From Rhodanobacter denitrificans (lineage in GTDB: Bacteria > Pseudomonadota > Gammaproteobacteria > Xanthomonadales > Rhodanobacteraceae): a stretch of DNA of 64,000 bases. The notes beneath the pieces were generated by a model. That model was not told where the DNA came from and ran no database searches. It was given only the letters and a program-made list of their open reading frames with translations. Shown here in pieces: positions 1-9,458 of this stretch (position 1 is the stretch's first letter; every line of letters starts with the position of its first letter). A program made the position numbers and the translations under genes. The DNA lies in contig NC_020541.1 of the NCBI RefSeq assembly GCF_000230695.2, forward strand, positions 1,674,001-1,738,000, given 5' to 3'.

Positions 1-92
1 GAGCCGTGGCGGATGACATCGCGGTTCCGGCCGCGTCCGTGCGGCTCCATGAGCCCGCTGGACACCTGCCGGTCCGCCAACGGAGAAAAAGC

Positions 93-1115
93 ATGCGCAA
101 GACTTTCGGCCTGTTGGCCCTGCTGCTGGTTGCGCCGCTGGCCCGCGCGGGCGACGCGTTGCCGCTGCCCGCCTTGAAGATCGACGCTTCGCGCACCGCC
201 GTGGTCGGCCTTTCCTCCGGTGCGTACATGGCCGCACAGGTGCAGCTGGTGTACCCGGAGCTGTTCCCCAACGCGGCCATCGTGGCCGGCGGTCCGTTCG
301 GCTGCGCCGGCGGCAAGCTGGACGCGGCACTGGGCAGTTGCATGAAGGGGGTGCCTGCGCCGGATGTCGGCGCGCTGGTGGCCAGTGCCGGCAGGCGCTC
401 CGCCAGCGGCGAGATCGGCGCGCTGAAGAACCTGGCGCACGCCCGCGTCTACCTGCTGCACGGCAAGGACGACGCGCTGGTGGCGCCGGCGGTAGCCGAG
501 GCGGGCGCGCAGTTCTACCGGCAGCTGCGCGACGGCATGCCGGGATTGAAGGGCATGCAGGTGCACGACGACGACCAGCGCGCCTTCGCTCACAACCTGC
601 CGGTGGCTGGCAGCGGCGACGACTGCGACAAGTCGGTCGCGCCGTATCTCGGCCATTGCGGCTTCGACGCGGCCGGTGAAATCTTCGCCCAGATGTTCGG
701 CAAGCCGGCGCATGCGGCGACCACGGCACAGGGCGAGCTGCGTACGTTCGACCAGGATGCGCTGCGCCCCGACGGCGCCGATGCCTTCCTGGCCGTCACC
801 GGCTACGTCTACCTGCCGCTGGATTGCCTGGCCGGCAAGCCGTGCGGCGTGATGGTCGCGTTCCACGGCTGCAGGCAGAACGCCGACGCGGTGGGCAAGG
901 CCTTCGTCGAGGATGCCGGCTTCAACCGCTGGGCCGACGTCTACGACGTAGCGGTGCTATATCCTCAGACCCGCGCAAGTCTCGCGCCCTTGAATCCGCA
1001 AGCATGCTGGGACTGGTGGGGATATTCCGGAGCCGACTACGACAGCCGCCACGGCGTGCAGTTGCGCTGGGTGGTGAACGCGGTGCGCGCGCTGGGGTTG
1101 CCGGCGGGGCATTGA
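93..1115 (+). CDS. Secreted poly(3-hydroxybutyrate) depolymerase-like esterase
   Basis: Predicted alpha/beta-hydrolase that cleaves polyhydroxybutyrate or related short-chain esters outside the cytoplasm. The ATG at 93 follows GGAG with about 8 nt spacing and gives a Sec signal peptide (basic MRK, hydrophobic LLALLLVAPL, cleavage near ARA-GD at residues 18-21). The lipase box GLSSG at residues 39-43 places the nucleophile at Ser41. The C-terminal half carries AFHGCRQN and a CWDWWGYSG stretch typical of the PhaZ/LpqC esterase family, and the length of 340 aa fits that family. The reading frame is open back to position 6, but a start there would remove the signal peptide. A second poly/oligo-hydroxybutyrate hydrolase lies at 5986-7833, which supports a role in PHB use. 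Substrate specificity is inferred; a feruloyl or acetylxylan esterase from the same superfamily is possible. Confidence 0.8.
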   Translation: MRKTFGLLALLLVAPLARAGDALPLPALKIDASRTAVVGLSSGAYMAAQVQLVYPELFPNAAIVAGGPFGCAGGKLDAALGSCMKGVPAPDVGALVASAGRRSASGEIGALKNLAHARVYLLHGKDDALVAPAVAEAGAQFYRQLRDGMPGLKGMQVHDDDQRAFAHNLPVAGSGDDCDKSVAPYLGHCGFDAAGEIFAQMFGKPAHAATTAQGELRTFDQDALRPDGADAFLAVTGYVYLPLDCLAGKPCGVMVAFHGCRQNADAVGKAFVEDAGFNRWADVYDVAVLYPQTRASLAPLNPQACWDWWGYSGADYDSRHGVQLRWVVNAVRALGLPAGH

Positions 1116-1207
1116 TGGCCTCGTGCGATCACCCCGTCGCTTGCACCACTGTAGGAGCGTACCTTGTGCGCGATGCTGTTGCTTCGTGCAGAGTCAGGAG
1201 CTTCAAA

Positions 1208-1824
1208 GCGAAGAGCTTTCGTCTGCCTGCGGCAGCCGAGTTACTTTCTCTTTGCGTGGCCAAAGAGAAAGTAACCAAAGAGAAAGGCCACCCCGCTTAC
1301 GCGCCTTGCGGGCATCCTGCCCGCAAGGTCCGCGGCCGGGTTACGGGGTTTGTCGACAGCACATCCTGTGCTGACGCCAAACTGGCCGGCATCCCTGCCG
1401 ACCACCCTGCGGGCTTTCCTTCACCCGTCCGCCGCTACAGAGGGGCCCCGGGTAGAGCAGCGGGCCATCCTGGCCCGCACTTTTCAGAAGAGCCAGGTCA
1501 ACAGCAACAGCAGAGCAGCGGGCTGCTTCGGCTCTGGCTTTTCAGCTTTTCACCGGGTGCGGGCCAGGATGGCCCGCCGCTCTACCCGGGGCCCCTGTGC
1601 GGCGGTGAGACGGGGACGACAGGCCGCGCAGCGGGAGTCGACAGGGAGGTCGACTCCTTTTCGCACAGGCAGGATGCCCGTTCGAAAAGCCCGGCCCCGG
1701 CTCACGGACTTGCCGGGCAGGAGCCCGGCAAGCGCCAAGCGGGGTGCCCCTCTCTTTGGTTACTTTCTCTCGGGCAAGCGAGAGAAAGTGATTCGGCCTC
1801 CGAAGGAGGGCGAAAGCTCTTCGC
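1208..1824. repeat. Composite inverted repeat: two divergent arms of about 270 bp
   Basis: This fills the 766-bp gap between two genes. The left arm (1208-1480) and right arm (1557-1824) are imperfect reverse complements about a single axis. Anchors are 1208-1221 with 1811-1824 (14 bp perfect), 1264-1283 with 1751-1770 (20 bp perfect) and 1441-1480 with 1557-1596 (39 of 40 bp). Smaller hairpins sit inside each arm, for example ACTTTCTCTTTG paired with CAAAGAGAAAGT at about 1243-1272. Open frames across it are repeat translations with no protein features and are not called as genes. It resembles intergenic repeats that recur in Xanthomonadales genomes; that is from memory. A REP-like motif, TAGGAGCGTACC, precedes it at about 1152. 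Confidence 0.75.
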
Positions 1825-1881
1825 TCGAAAGAATCAGGTCAGAGCGTCGCGACTGAAGTCGCCCTCACCGACGCTGGCACC

Positions 1882-4800
1882 ATGCTGAGCACCACCCTCA
1901 TCGCCATCGCCGCGCTGTGCTGGCTGGGCCTGCTGTTCGGCGTGGCCCTGCTCGGCGAGCGCCGGCCGCGCATCTTCGAGAAGCGCTGGGCGATCGTGTA
2001 CGCGCTGTCGCTGGCGATCCATTGCACCTCGTGGACGTTCTACGGCACCGTAACCCAGGCCAGCCGTTCGGGCTGGTGGCTGCCGCCGACCTTCGTCGGG
2101 GCGATCCTGATGTACCTGTTCGCGCTGGGCTTCCTGCGCCGCATGGTGCGACTGGTGCGCGAATACAACGCCGGCTCGCTGGCCGACCTGATCGCGGTGC
2201 GGCTGGGGCGGCATTCCGGGCTGGCGGCGCTGGTTACCGCGGTGGTGGTGATCGGCATCGTGCCGTACATCGCGCTGCAGCTGAAGGCGGTGGCGATGAG
2301 CTACGGCATCCTCAGCCAGGGCCAGCTGGCCGAATCCAGTCCGTGGCAGGACAGTGCGCTGTACGTGGCGCTGTTGATGGCGCTGTTCGCGATGCTGTTC
2401 GGCACCCGCCGCGCCTCGACCATGGCGCACAACCGCGGGCTGGTGCTGGCGATGGCGTTCGAGTCGCTGTTCAAGCTGGGCGCGATGCTGGCGCTGGGCT
2501 CGCTGCTGTTCGCCGCGGTGCCGTCGGGACTGCCGGCGAGCGTGCCGCCGCCGCCGGACAGCGGCGGCTTCCCCGCGCTGATCCTGCTCGGCGCGCTGGC
2601 GATGTTCACCATGCCGCACCAGTTCTACGCCGGCATCGTCGAATGCCGCGAGGACGGCCAGCTGCGCACCGCGCGCTGGCTGTTCCCGCTGTACCTGCTG
2701 CTGATCTCGCTGCCGATCCTGCCGTTGGCGCGGCTGGGCGATGCGTGGCTGGGCGCCAGCGGAGTGTCCTCGGACATGTACGTGCTGGCGCTGCCGCTGG
2801 CACGCGGCGAGCATGGCCTGGCGCTGGTCGCCTTCCTCGGCGGCCTGAGCGCGGCCACCAGCATGGTGGTGATCGCCACGCTCACGCTGAGCCTGATGGT
2901 GGTCAACCATTTCATCGCGCCGCTGCGGGTGCGCGCCGGCTGGGGTCGCGACGAGCATGGCGACCTGCGCGGCGAGCTGTTGAACTACCGGCGCGTGGCG
3001 ATCCTGGTGCTGATCCTGCTGGCGTGGGCGTACAGCCGCCTGCTGGCGCGCAACGAGGCGCTGGCCGACATCGGCGCGATCTCCTTCTCCGCACTGGCCG
3101 GACTCACTCCGGCGATGCTGGTGGCGATGTACCGCCCGCAGCTCGGGCCGCGCGCGGTGATGGCGGGGCTGGCCGCCGGCACGCTGGCCTGGGTCTACGC
3201 GGCGCTGCCGACCCTGTTGCCCGGCGCACCGGCATGGCTGCACGACGGCCCGCTCGGCCTGCATTGGCTGGCGCCGGACGGCCTGCTCGGGCTGGGCAAC
3301 TGGAACCGGCTGGGCCGCGCGGTGGCGGCGAGTCTGCTGGTCAACATCGTGGTGATGCTGGCAGTGGCCGGCTCGCGCTTCGGCCGCGTGGCGCGCGCGG
3401 TCAGCGTGGGCGACGTGGGCCTGGTCGAATTGCGTGCGCTGGCGATGCGTTTCCTGCCGCCCGAGCGGGTCGAGCACCTGTTCGCCAGCGCGCCGGCGGT
3501 GGGGCCCGCCGGCAGCGTGCGGGCCGCCCAGGTCGAGCACGAACTGGCCGCGGTGATCGGTGCCGCCTCCGCGCGCCTGCTGCTGGAAGTGGTGCACCGG
3601 CAGGGCCGCGACGATCTGGACACGGTGGTCGCCATCGTCGGCGAGGCGGCGCAGGACCTGCGCTTCAACCAGCGCGTGCTGGAGGCGGCGCTGGAGAACA
3701 TGAGCCAGGGCATCTGCGTGGTCGACGCCGAGCTGCATCTGGTGGCGTGGAACACGCCGTACGCGCGGCTGTTCGACTATCCGCCGGAGCTGCTGCAGGT
3801 GGGCCGTCCGGTGGCCGAGCTGACCCGCCACAACATCGCTGCCGGCATGCTCGGTCCGGGCGAGGTGGAGGTGCGCGTGCAGCGCCGGCTGGCGCACATG
3901 CGCGAAGGTACCCGGCACCTGTCCGAGCGGCGCTTCCCCGACGGCACCATCGTCGAGATCCGCGGCAACCCGATGCCCGGCGGCGGCTTCGTGGCCACCT
4001 TCACCGACGTCACCGCGTTCCGCCAGGCCGAGGCGGCGCTGAAGCGTGTCAACGAGACGCTGGAACTTCGCGTGGAAGAACGCACCCGCGAACTCGCTGC
4101 GGCCTCGGCCGAAGCGCAGGCCGCGAACGAGGCGAAGAGCCGCTTCCTCGCCGCGGTCACCCACGACCTCATGCAACCGCTGCATGCCGCGCAGCTGTTC
4201 GCCCATGCACTGACCGAGCGCGGCGGCGATGCGGCCACCGCGCAGCACCTCAACGGCGCGCTGGCCGCCACCGAGGGCCTCCTCACCGGGCTGCTCGACG
4301 TGGCCCGGCTTGAAGGCGGCCGCCTGCATCCGCAGCCGCGCGCGTTCGCGCTGGCCGAGGTGCTCGACCCGCTGGCCGCCGAGTTCCGTGCGATCGCGCT
4401 GGATCGGGGCGTGCGGCTGGACGTGGTTGGTACGCGCGGCTGGGTGCGTTCCGATCCGCAGCTGCTGCGCCGGGTGCTGCAGAACTTCCTCTCCAACGCC
4501 TTGCGTTACGCCGAGCATGGCCGCGTGCTGCTCGGCGTGCGCGGGCGTGGCGATCATTTGCGCGTGGAAGTGTGGGACAGCGGTCCCGGCATCGCGGTGG
4601 AGGAGCAGCAGCTGATCTTCCAGGAATTCCGCCGCGGCAGCGCTGCCGGCGGGCAGGGGCTCGGGCTGGGCCTGTCGATCGCGCAACGCATGGCCGACCT
4701 GCTCGGCCATCCGCTGGGGCTGCAGTCGTGGCCCGGCCGCGGCAGCGTGTTTTACCTCGACGTGCCGTCGGCACGCGCGGCCATTCGACTGCCGCCGCTC

Positions 4801-5190
4801 GTCGACACGCCGCACTCGCTGCCGGCCGGCCGTGCGCTGGTGCTGGACAACGAGCCAGCCGCGCTTGCCGCGCTCGGCAGCCTGCTGGCCAGTTGGGGCT
4901 GGCACGTGCACGCGGCGCGAAATTCCGCCCAGGCGCTGGCGGCGCCGTGGCGACCGGACCTGCACATCCTCGACTTCCATCTCGACGGCGGGCAGACCGG
5001 ACTGGAGGTATGGCAGCAGCTGAACCGTCGGCACGCCGGCGTGCCGACCGTGATGCTGACCGCGGACCGCGATGGCGAACTGCGCCAGCGCCTGCTGGAA
5101 GCGGGCATCGGCGTGCTGTACAAGCCGCTGAAACCGCTGGCGCTGCGGCAGGTGCTGCAGCGGGTGGCGGCCAGCGTGGCGAACGCGTAG
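1882..5190 (+). CDS. Sodium/solute symporter-fused hybrid sensor histidine kinase
   Basis: A 1102-aa membrane kinase with the domain order of CbrA-like sensors. Roughly residues 1-510 hold about 13 hydrophobic segments of an SSS-type symporter. A PAS domain at about 600-720 is followed by a coiled linker. The HisKA domain has VTHDLMQPL with phospho-acceptor His761, and the HATPase has NFLSNALRYAE, DSGPGI and GLGLGLSIA. A C-terminal receiver has ILDFHLD (Asp1031) and the late Lys in LYKPL. The ATG at 1882 starts directly into the first membrane helix. It probably senses or transports a small carbon source and phosphorylates a partner. The convergent LuxR-type regulator 40 bp downstream is the obvious candidate, and PHB hydrolases flank the pair. 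The ligand cannot be read from sequence. Confidence 0.88.
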   Translation: MLSTTLIAIAALCWLGLLFGVALLGERRPRIFEKRWAIVYALSLAIHCTSWTFYGTVTQASRSGWWLPPTFVGAILMYLFALGFLRRMVRLVREYNAGSLADLIAVRLGRHSGLAALVTAVVVIGIVPYIALQLKAVAMSYGILSQGQLAESSPWQDSALYVALLMALFAMLFGTRRASTMAHNRGLVLAMAFESLFKLGAMLALGSLLFAAVPSGLPASVPPPPDSGGFPALILLGALAMFTMPHQFYAGIVECREDGQLRTARWLFPLYLLLISLPILPLARLGDAWLGASGVSSDMYVLALPLARGEHGLALVAFLGGLSAATSMVVIATLTLSLMVVNHFIAPLRVRAGWGRDEHGDLRGELLNYRRVAILVLILLAWAYSRLLARNEALADIGAISFSALAGLTPAMLVAMYRPQLGPRAVMAGLAAGTLAWVYAALPTLLPGAPAWLHDGPLGLHWLAPDGLLGLGNWNRLGRAVAASLLVNIVVMLAVAGSRFGRVARAVSVGDVGLVELRALAMRFLPPERVEHLFASAPAVGPAGSVRAAQVEHELAAVIGAASARLLLEVVHRQGRDDLDTVVAIVGEAAQDLRFNQRVLEAALENMSQGICVVDAELHLVAWNTPYARLFDYPPELLQVGRPVAELTRHNIAAGMLGPGEVEVRVQRRLAHMREGTRHLSERRFPDGTIVEIRGNPMPGGGFVATFTDVTAFRQAEAALKRVNETLELRVEERTRELAAASAEAQAANEAKSRFLAAVTHDLMQPLHAAQLFAHALTERGGDAATAQHLNGALAATEGLLTGLLDVARLEGGRLHPQPRAFALAEVLDPLAAEFRAIALDRGVRLDVVGTRGWVRSDPQLLRRVLQNFLSNALRYAEHGRVLLGVRGRGDHLRVEVWDSGPGIAVEEQQLIFQEFRRGSAAGGQGLGLGLSIAQRMADLLGHPLGLQSWPGRGSVFYLDVPSARAAIRLPPLVDTPHSLPAGRALVLDNEPAALAALGSLLASWGWHVHAARNSAQALAAPWRPDLHILDFHLDGGQTGLEVWQQLNRRHAGVPTVMLTADRDGELRQRLLEAGIGVLYKPLKPLALRQVLQRVAASVANA

Positions 5191-5230
5191 CGTGTTGGTG
5201 AAGGACGGGGTCCGCAGTCGATTGAGGCGT

Positions 5231-5890
5231 CTACAGCGCCCGGCCCGGCTCGCCCAGCTCCAGCGACTTCAGCAGCATCCCCGCCTGCGTGCGGTTCCGC
5301 ACCCGCAGCTTCTCGAAGATCGCGGTGACGTGCGCCTTCACGGTGCGCTCCTGGATGCCCAGTCGGTCGGCGATCTGCTTGTTGAGCAGGCCCTCGGCGA
5401 GCAGGGCGAGCACGCGGGACTGCTGCTCGGTGAGGCGGGCGAGGCGGCCGGCGAGGTCGGCGTCGGCCGGATCGGCGGGCAGGGCGGCGACGGCCTCGGC
5501 CAGAGCGGGCGGCAGCCAGCGGCCGCAGTCGAGCACGCTGCAGATCGCCGCGCCGATCTCGGCGGGGCTGGCGCTCTTGGGGATGAAGCCGGCGGCGCCG
5601 TGGTCGAGCACGCGGCGCACGATGCGCGGGTCGTCGTGGGCGGAGACCACCAGCACCGCCACGCCGGGATGCTGGCCGCGCAGCGTGGCCAGCCCGGACA
5701 GGCCGCGGCTGCCCGGCATGTGCAGGTCGAGCAGGACCAGGTCGGTGTCCGGCTCGGCGGCCAGCGCGGCGAGTACCGCGGGCAGGTCGGCCGCTTCGCG
5801 CACGCTGCAGTTGCCGAGGTTCTCGCTCGCCGCCAGACGCAGCGCGGCGCGGAACAGCGGGTGGTCGTCGGCAATCAGCAGATTCGTCAT
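5231..5890 (-). CDS. LuxR/NarL-family response regulator
   Basis: A 219-aa two-component regulator. An N-terminal receiver starts MTNLLIADDHPLF with the acidic pair, phospho-acceptor Asp55 in LLDLHMPG, and Lys in FIPKSAS. A C-terminal GerE-type helix-turn-helix lies at about residues 150-215 (LTEQQSRVLALLAEGLLNKQ, then IADRLGIQERTVKAHV). The start at 5890 is chosen because it begins exactly at the receiver's first strand; upstream in-frame starts add an unrelated basic stretch. The receiver start resembles AgmR/ErbR-type regulators, which control alcohol or glycerol catabolism in pseudomonads. It converges with the hybrid kinase gene and diverges from the oligomer hydrolase gene at 5986, leaving a 95-bp shared upstream region. 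Partnership with that kinase and control of the hydrolase are inferences. Confidence 0.85.
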   Translation of the reverse strand: MTNLLIADDHPLFRAALRLAASENLGNCSVREAADLPAVLAALAAEPDTDLVLLDLHMPGSRGLSGLATLRGQHPGVAVLVVSAHDDPRIVRRVLDHGAAGFIPKSASPAEIGAAICSVLDCGRWLPPALAEAVAALPADPADADLAGRLARLTEQQSRVLALLAEGLLNKQIADRLGIQERTVKAHVTAIFEKLRVRNRTQAGMLLKSLELGEPGRAL

Positions 5891-5985
5891 GCAGTTGAAG
5901 TTAGCCGGCGGTGCGCGCCGCGTCGAGTTCGCCGCACGGACTTTCGTACGATGGCAGCCGCCGCCGCGCTTGCTATGGTGGCTGC

Positions 5986-7833
5986 ATGAAGACATCCACC
6001 CGCCATTCGCCGCTGCTGTTCTTGTTCGCGCTGGCATCCGTCATGCTGTCGGCTTGTGCCAGCCACGGGACGAGGAAGGTATCCACCATGCATGAAGTTG
6101 ATTACGGCCAGGTGCGGGTGACCGAGCACCGTAGCCACGACGACCTGTTGAGCGCCGGCCTGGGCCTGGCCGGGCTGGCCGGGCCGCTGTCACCATTCGC
6201 CAACCCGCTGGATCCCGCCGCGGAAGAGCTGCGCCGACGCGCGATCCAGACCAGCTGGAAGGGCATCGCCGACCTCGGCCCGCTGGGCGGCTACGGCAGC
6301 GTGTACGGCGGCGTGCCGGACGTGCCGGGGCGCGAATACCAGGCGTTCGCGCGCATCCCCGGCGCGCGCTCGCCGCATCGCGTGCTGCTGCAGTTGCCGG
6401 ACGGCTTCGACCGGCACAAGCGTTGCCTGGTGGTGACCGCCTCGTCCGGTTCGCGCGGCATCTACGGCGCGATCGCGCTGGCCGGCGCCTGGGGCCTGCC
6501 GCATGGCTGCGCGGTGGCCTATACCGACAAGGGCACCGGCGCGGGCTACTTCGATTATGCCGACGACAGCGGCGTGGCGCTGGACGGCCGCCGCGCCAAA
6601 CGCGGCGAGGCGGAGCTGGAATTCCAGCCGCCGCCGGCGTCGCCTGCTGCAGGCATTGCGATCAAGCATGCGCATTCGGGCGACAACCCGGAGGGCGACT
6701 GGGGCCGCCACGTGATCCAGGCGGCGCAGTTCGCCCTGGCCATGCTCGATCGCGCGTTCCCTGCCGAGGCGCCGTTCACCCCGCAGAACACGAAGATCAT
6801 CGCCGTCGGCATCTCCAACGGCGGCGGCGCCGTGCTGCAGGCGGCGGGGCTGGACCAGGAACATTTTTTCGCCGGCGTGGTGGCGCTGGAACCAAACGTG
6901 CACGTGCAGGACCGCGGCCGCGCGCTGTACGACTACGCCACCGAGGCGGCGATCTGGCTGCCGTGCGCGCTGAGCGCGGAGGATTTCGCGGCGGTGCCGC
7001 TGGCGCGCGGGCCGCGCGGCGTGCCGTTGCCGGCCTGGCCGATCCGCTGCGCCAGCCTGCGCGCACAGGGCAAGCTCGGTGGCAACACCGTTATGGCGCA
7101 GGCGGAGCAGGCGCGGCAGTACCTGCGCGCGCGCGGCTGGACCGACGAGGCGATGCAGACGGCGGCCAGCACCACTGCCTTCGACCTGTGGCGGGTGATC
7201 GCGGCGGGTTATGCCTCGGCCTACCTGCGTCGCGGCGCCAGCGACATGCCGTGCGGCTTTCACTACGCGGCGCTCGGTGTGGGCGGGTTGCCGGGCATCG
7301 CCGATCCCGTCACGCGAGCGACCTGGTGGGCGGATGGTTCGGGCATTCCGCCGGGCAACGGCATCGGCCTGTTCGGCGGCATGAACGTCTCGACCGACCC
7401 CACCCTGATCGGCAGCGAATGCCTGCGCGCGCTGTGGACCGGCGACGACCACCAAGCGCAGATGCTGCATGCCTCGGTCGCGGCCACCGCGGCGCGGCTG
7501 CCGCGCAAGGATCTGCCGCTGTGGGTGCTGCACGGCGCCGGCGACGGCCTGCTGCCCACTGCGTTCAGCTCCGAGCCCTATGTGGCATGGCTGCGCGACG
7601 AAGGGCGCCGGCCGATCTACTGGAAGGTGCCGCACGCGCAGCACTTCGACGCCTTCCTCGTGCTGCCCGGTTTCGGCGAGCACTACGTGCCGCTGCTGCC
7701 GTATGGCTACACCGCGCTGGATCGGCTGTGGGCGTACCTGTATGAAGGCGCGACGTGGCCGCTCGACGCGCCGGTACCGGTCGCACGGCCGCGTGGGCCC
7801 GGCCTGCTGGAGCGCGCCGCGCTGGGTCTGTAG
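5986..7833 (+). CDS. D-(-)-3-hydroxybutyrate oligomer hydrolase (lipoprotein)
   Basis: Predicted enzyme that hydrolyses 3-hydroxybutyrate oligomers to monomers (EC 3.1.1.22). The sequence shows the family's conserved core: [25 protein letters not shown] entry, [29 protein letters not shown], and [15 protein letters not shown], where the Ser in GISNGG is the likely nucleophile. The 615-aa length is near the family norm. The ATG at 5986 gives a type II signal peptide with lipobox LSAC at about residues 18-21, so a lipid-anchored periplasmic or outer-membrane protein is expected. Starts upstream of 5986 are rejected because they add 25 residues before the signal. Together with the esterase at 93-1115 it would complete extracellular PHB breakdown. 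Confidence 0.85.
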   Translation: MKTSTRHSPLLFLFALASVMLSACASHGTRKVSTMHEVDYGQVRVTEHRSHDDLLSAGLGLAGLAGPLSPFANPLDPAAEELRRRAIQTSWKGIADLGPLGGYGSVYGGVPDVPGREYQAFARIPGARSPHRVLLQLPDGFDRHKRCLVVTASSGSRGIYGAIALAGAWGLPHGCAVAYTDKGTGAGYFDYADDSGVALDGRRAKRGEAELEFQPPPASPAAGIAIKHAHSGDNPEGDWGRHVIQAAQFALAMLDRAFPAEAPFTPQNTKIIAVGISNGGGAVLQAAGLDQEHFFAGVVALEPNVHVQDRGRALYDYATEAAIWLPCALSAEDFAAVPLARGPRGVPLPAWPIRCASLRAQGKLGGNTVMAQAEQARQYLRARGWTDEAMQTAASTTAFDLWRVIAAGYASAYLRRGASDMPCGFHYAALGVGGLPGIADPVTRATWWADGSGIPPGNGIGLFGGMNVSTDPTLIGSECLRALWTGDDHQAQMLHASVAATAARLPRKDLPLWVLHGAGDGLLPTAFSSEPYVAWLRDEGRRPIYWKVPHAQHFDAFLVLPGFGEHYVPLLPYGYTALDRLWAYLYEGATWPLDAPVPVARPRGPGLLERAALGL

Positions 7834-7909
7834 ATATTGCTGGGTTATCCTTGACCGTCCGCGTGCTGGCGCTCCGGCGCGCAGCCGCCTTCAAACCCAA
7901 GGACTCGCG

Positions 7910-8419
7910 ATGACCATCAATGTCACCTTCACCACCAACCGCGGCCCGATCCATCTGCGCCTGCACGAAGACAAGGCGCCGGTTACCGTCGCCAGCTTCG
8001 TCAATCTGGCCCGCCGCGGCTATTACGACGGCCTGTCGTTCCACCGCGTGATCGCCGATTTCATGATCCAGGGCGGTTGCCCCGAGGGCAGCGGTCGCGG
8101 CGGCCCGGGCTACAAGTTCGAGGACGAGTTCAATCCGTCGCTGCGCCACGACAAGCCGGGCGTGCTGTCGATGGCGAATGCCGGCCCGCGCACCAACGGC
8201 AGCCAGTTCTTCATCACCCACGGTCCGACGCCGTGGCTGGACGGCAAGCACAGCGTGTTCGGCGAGGTGGTCGACGCGGCCGACATGGACGTGGTCAACA
8301 CGATCCGGCAGGGCGACACGATCGAGAAGGTCAGCGTGGACGGCGACGTCGACGCGCTGCTGGCGGCGCAGGCCGACCGCGTGGCGGAATGGAACGCGGT
8401 GCTCGACCGGCGCGGTTGA
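7910..8419 (+). CDS. ppiB: Peptidyl-prolyl cis-trans isomerase, cyclophilin type
   Basis: A 169-aa cytoplasmic cyclophilin that accelerates proline isomerisation during folding. Diagnostic blocks are visible: [15 protein letters not shown] at about residues 43-57 with the catalytic Arg, [20 protein letters not shown] at about 84-103, and [12 protein letters not shown] at about 108-119. No signal peptide is present, so this is the PpiB-like rather than the periplasmic PpiA-like form. The ATG at 7910 lies 76 bp after the hydrolase gene, and a larger open frame upstream is only that gene read in another frame. An intrinsic terminator follows at 8443-8473, so it is probably a single-gene unit or the end of the preceding one. 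Confidence 0.93.
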   Translation: MTINVTFTTNRGPIHLRLHEDKAPVTVASFVNLARRGYYDGLSFHRVIADFMIQGGCPEGSGRGGPGYKFEDEFNPSLRHDKPGVLSMANAGPRTNGSQFFITHGPTPWLDGKHSVFGEVVDAADMDVVNTIRQGDTIEKVSVDGDVDALLAAQADRVAEWNAVLDRRG

Positions 8420-8442
8420 GCCGGGAACCCCCGGATCACAGG

Positions 8443-8473
8443 AAACCGCCGGCCGCCCGCCGGTGGTTTTTTT
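8443..8473 (+). terminator. Intrinsic terminator after ppiB
   Basis: AAACCGCCGGC pairs with GCCGGTGGTTT across a short GC loop and is followed by a run of seven T. It sits 24 bp after the ppiB stop. Confidence 0.75.
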
Positions 8474-8581
8474 GTGGCCGTTCCCGGCGGGTCTTCACGT
8501 GGCGTTGTCATGGCGGATTTCCGGGCCGCTTATGATCGGCGGGCTGCGCATCCGATCCATCACCATCCAGGGAGAACGACG

Positions 8582-9007
8582 ATGTCATTCCTCAATGATT
8601 TGCTCGGTGGCCAGGGACAACAGGGAGGGCAGGCCGGCGCCGGTTCACTGATTGCCGTCGCGGGGCAATTGATCGAGAAGGCAGGCGGCGTGCAGGGCCT
8701 GGTCGGCATGCTGCAGCAGCACGGGCTGGGCAGTGCGGTGCAGTCGTGGGTCGGCACCGGCGCGAACCAGCCGGTGTCGGGCGAGCAGCTGGGCCAAGCG
8801 CTGCAAAACGGCGGCCTGGGGTCGCTGGTACAAGAGGCCGCGGGCAAGCTGGGTGTGGATCCGAATGTCTTGCTGGGCGGGTTGTCGCAAGTGTTGCCGC
8901 ATGCGGTCGACCACCTGACGCCGGACGGCAAGGTGCCGGCGCAGGGACAGGGCGGCGGCTTCGACCTGGGCATGCTCGAAGGGCTGGCCGGCAAGCTGCT
9001 CGGCTGA
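8582..9007 (+). CDS. YidB-family (DUF937) protein
   Basis: A 141-aa soluble protein of the YidB/DUF937 family, whose biochemical role is unknown. It starts MSFLNDLLGG, and the body alternates Gly/Leu/Gln-rich helices (LIEKAGGVQGLVGMLQQHGL) with the family motif QPVSGEQLGQAL. The C-terminus is GMLEGLAGKLLG. GGAGAACGACG precedes the ATG at 8582 with normal spacing. It has no signal peptide and no membrane segment. It converges with a small membrane-protein gene, and its stop codon lies just before the hairpin at 9012-9042. Confidence 0.8.
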   Translation: MSFLNDLLGGQGQQGGQAGAGSLIAVAGQLIEKAGGVQGLVGMLQQHGLGSAVQSWVGTGANQPVSGEQLGQALQNGGLGSLVQEAAGKLGVDPNVLLGGLSQVLPHAVDHLTPDGKVPAQGQGGGFDLGMLEGLAGKLLG

Positions 9008-9011
9008 AAAA

Positions 9012-9042
9012 TGCCCCGGTGGAGCCGGAATCCACCGGGGCA
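9012..9042 (-). terminator. Intrinsic terminator between convergent genes
   Basis: A perfect 12-bp stem (TGCCCCGGTGGA with its complement) and 7-nt loop. On the minus strand it is followed by a T run (TTTTTC), so it best serves the gene at 9047-9301. It also lies immediately after the stop of the plus-strand gene. Confidence 0.8.
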
Positions 9043-9046
9043 GCGC

Positions 9047-9301
9047 TCAGGCCGACTTTCGCTTGACCAGGTGATACAACAGCAGCAGCACGATGGCGCC
9101 GACCACCGAGGCGATGAAGCCGGCGGACTGCCCTGCCTGGTACCAGCCGAACACGTTCTGGCCGACCCAGGTCGCCAGCAGCGAACCGGCGATGCCGATG
9201 ATGGCGGTGATGATGAAGCCGCCCGGGTCCTTGCCCGGCGTCAGCAGCTTGGCCACCAGGCCGACGACCAGTCCAATCACGAATACCCAAAGCCAGTGCA
9301 T
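9047..9301 (-). CDS. GlsB/YeaQ/YmgE-family stress-response membrane protein
   Basis: An 84-aa inner-membrane protein with three hydrophobic segments: MHWLWVFVIGLVVGLVAK; then GGFIITAIIGIAGSLLATWVG; then AGFIASVVGAIVLLLLYHLV. The first loop (LTPGKDPGG) and the overall pattern are characteristic of the transglycosylase-associated or GlsB family, which is often stress-induced. GGAGATCC precedes the start on the minus strand. Function beyond membrane stress association is not established. Confidence 0.85.
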   Translation of the reverse strand: MHWLWVFVIGLVVGLVAKLLTPGKDPGGFIITAIIGIAGSLLATWVGQNVFGWYQAGQSAGFIASVVGAIVLLLLYHLVKRKSA

Positions 9302-9418
9302 GCGGATCTCCTTTGCGATGAGGTCACGGTGCCCTTGGGACGGGCGCGCCCATCATGCCGTGGCCGTGTCGTCCTGGTGTGTACGGGCGGCGGCCAGCGC
9401 CGGGTTCGGGCGGCGTGA

Positions 9419-9424
9419 TAAAAT
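9419..9424 (+). promoter_or_regulatory. Candidate -10 element upstream of the aminotransferase gene
   Basis: TAAAAT in the context GATAAAATGC, 34 bp before the start. No convincing -35 was seen; it is called mainly because the same form recurs before other genes in the window. Confidence 0.35.
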
Positions 9425-9458
9425 GCGCGCCTTTGTTTCCTCCCTGCGTGAGAAACCC

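Noticed and set aside
824..1888. Open frames across the gap between the esterase and kinase genes
   Set aside because: The translation is the inverted repeat read through, with low-complexity text and no ribosome site.
1834..5034. A 1066-codon open frame on the minus strand opposite the hybrid kinase gene
   Set aside because: It is His/Gln/Arg-rich, has no domain, and mirrors the kinase gene. Long antisense frames are common at this GC content.
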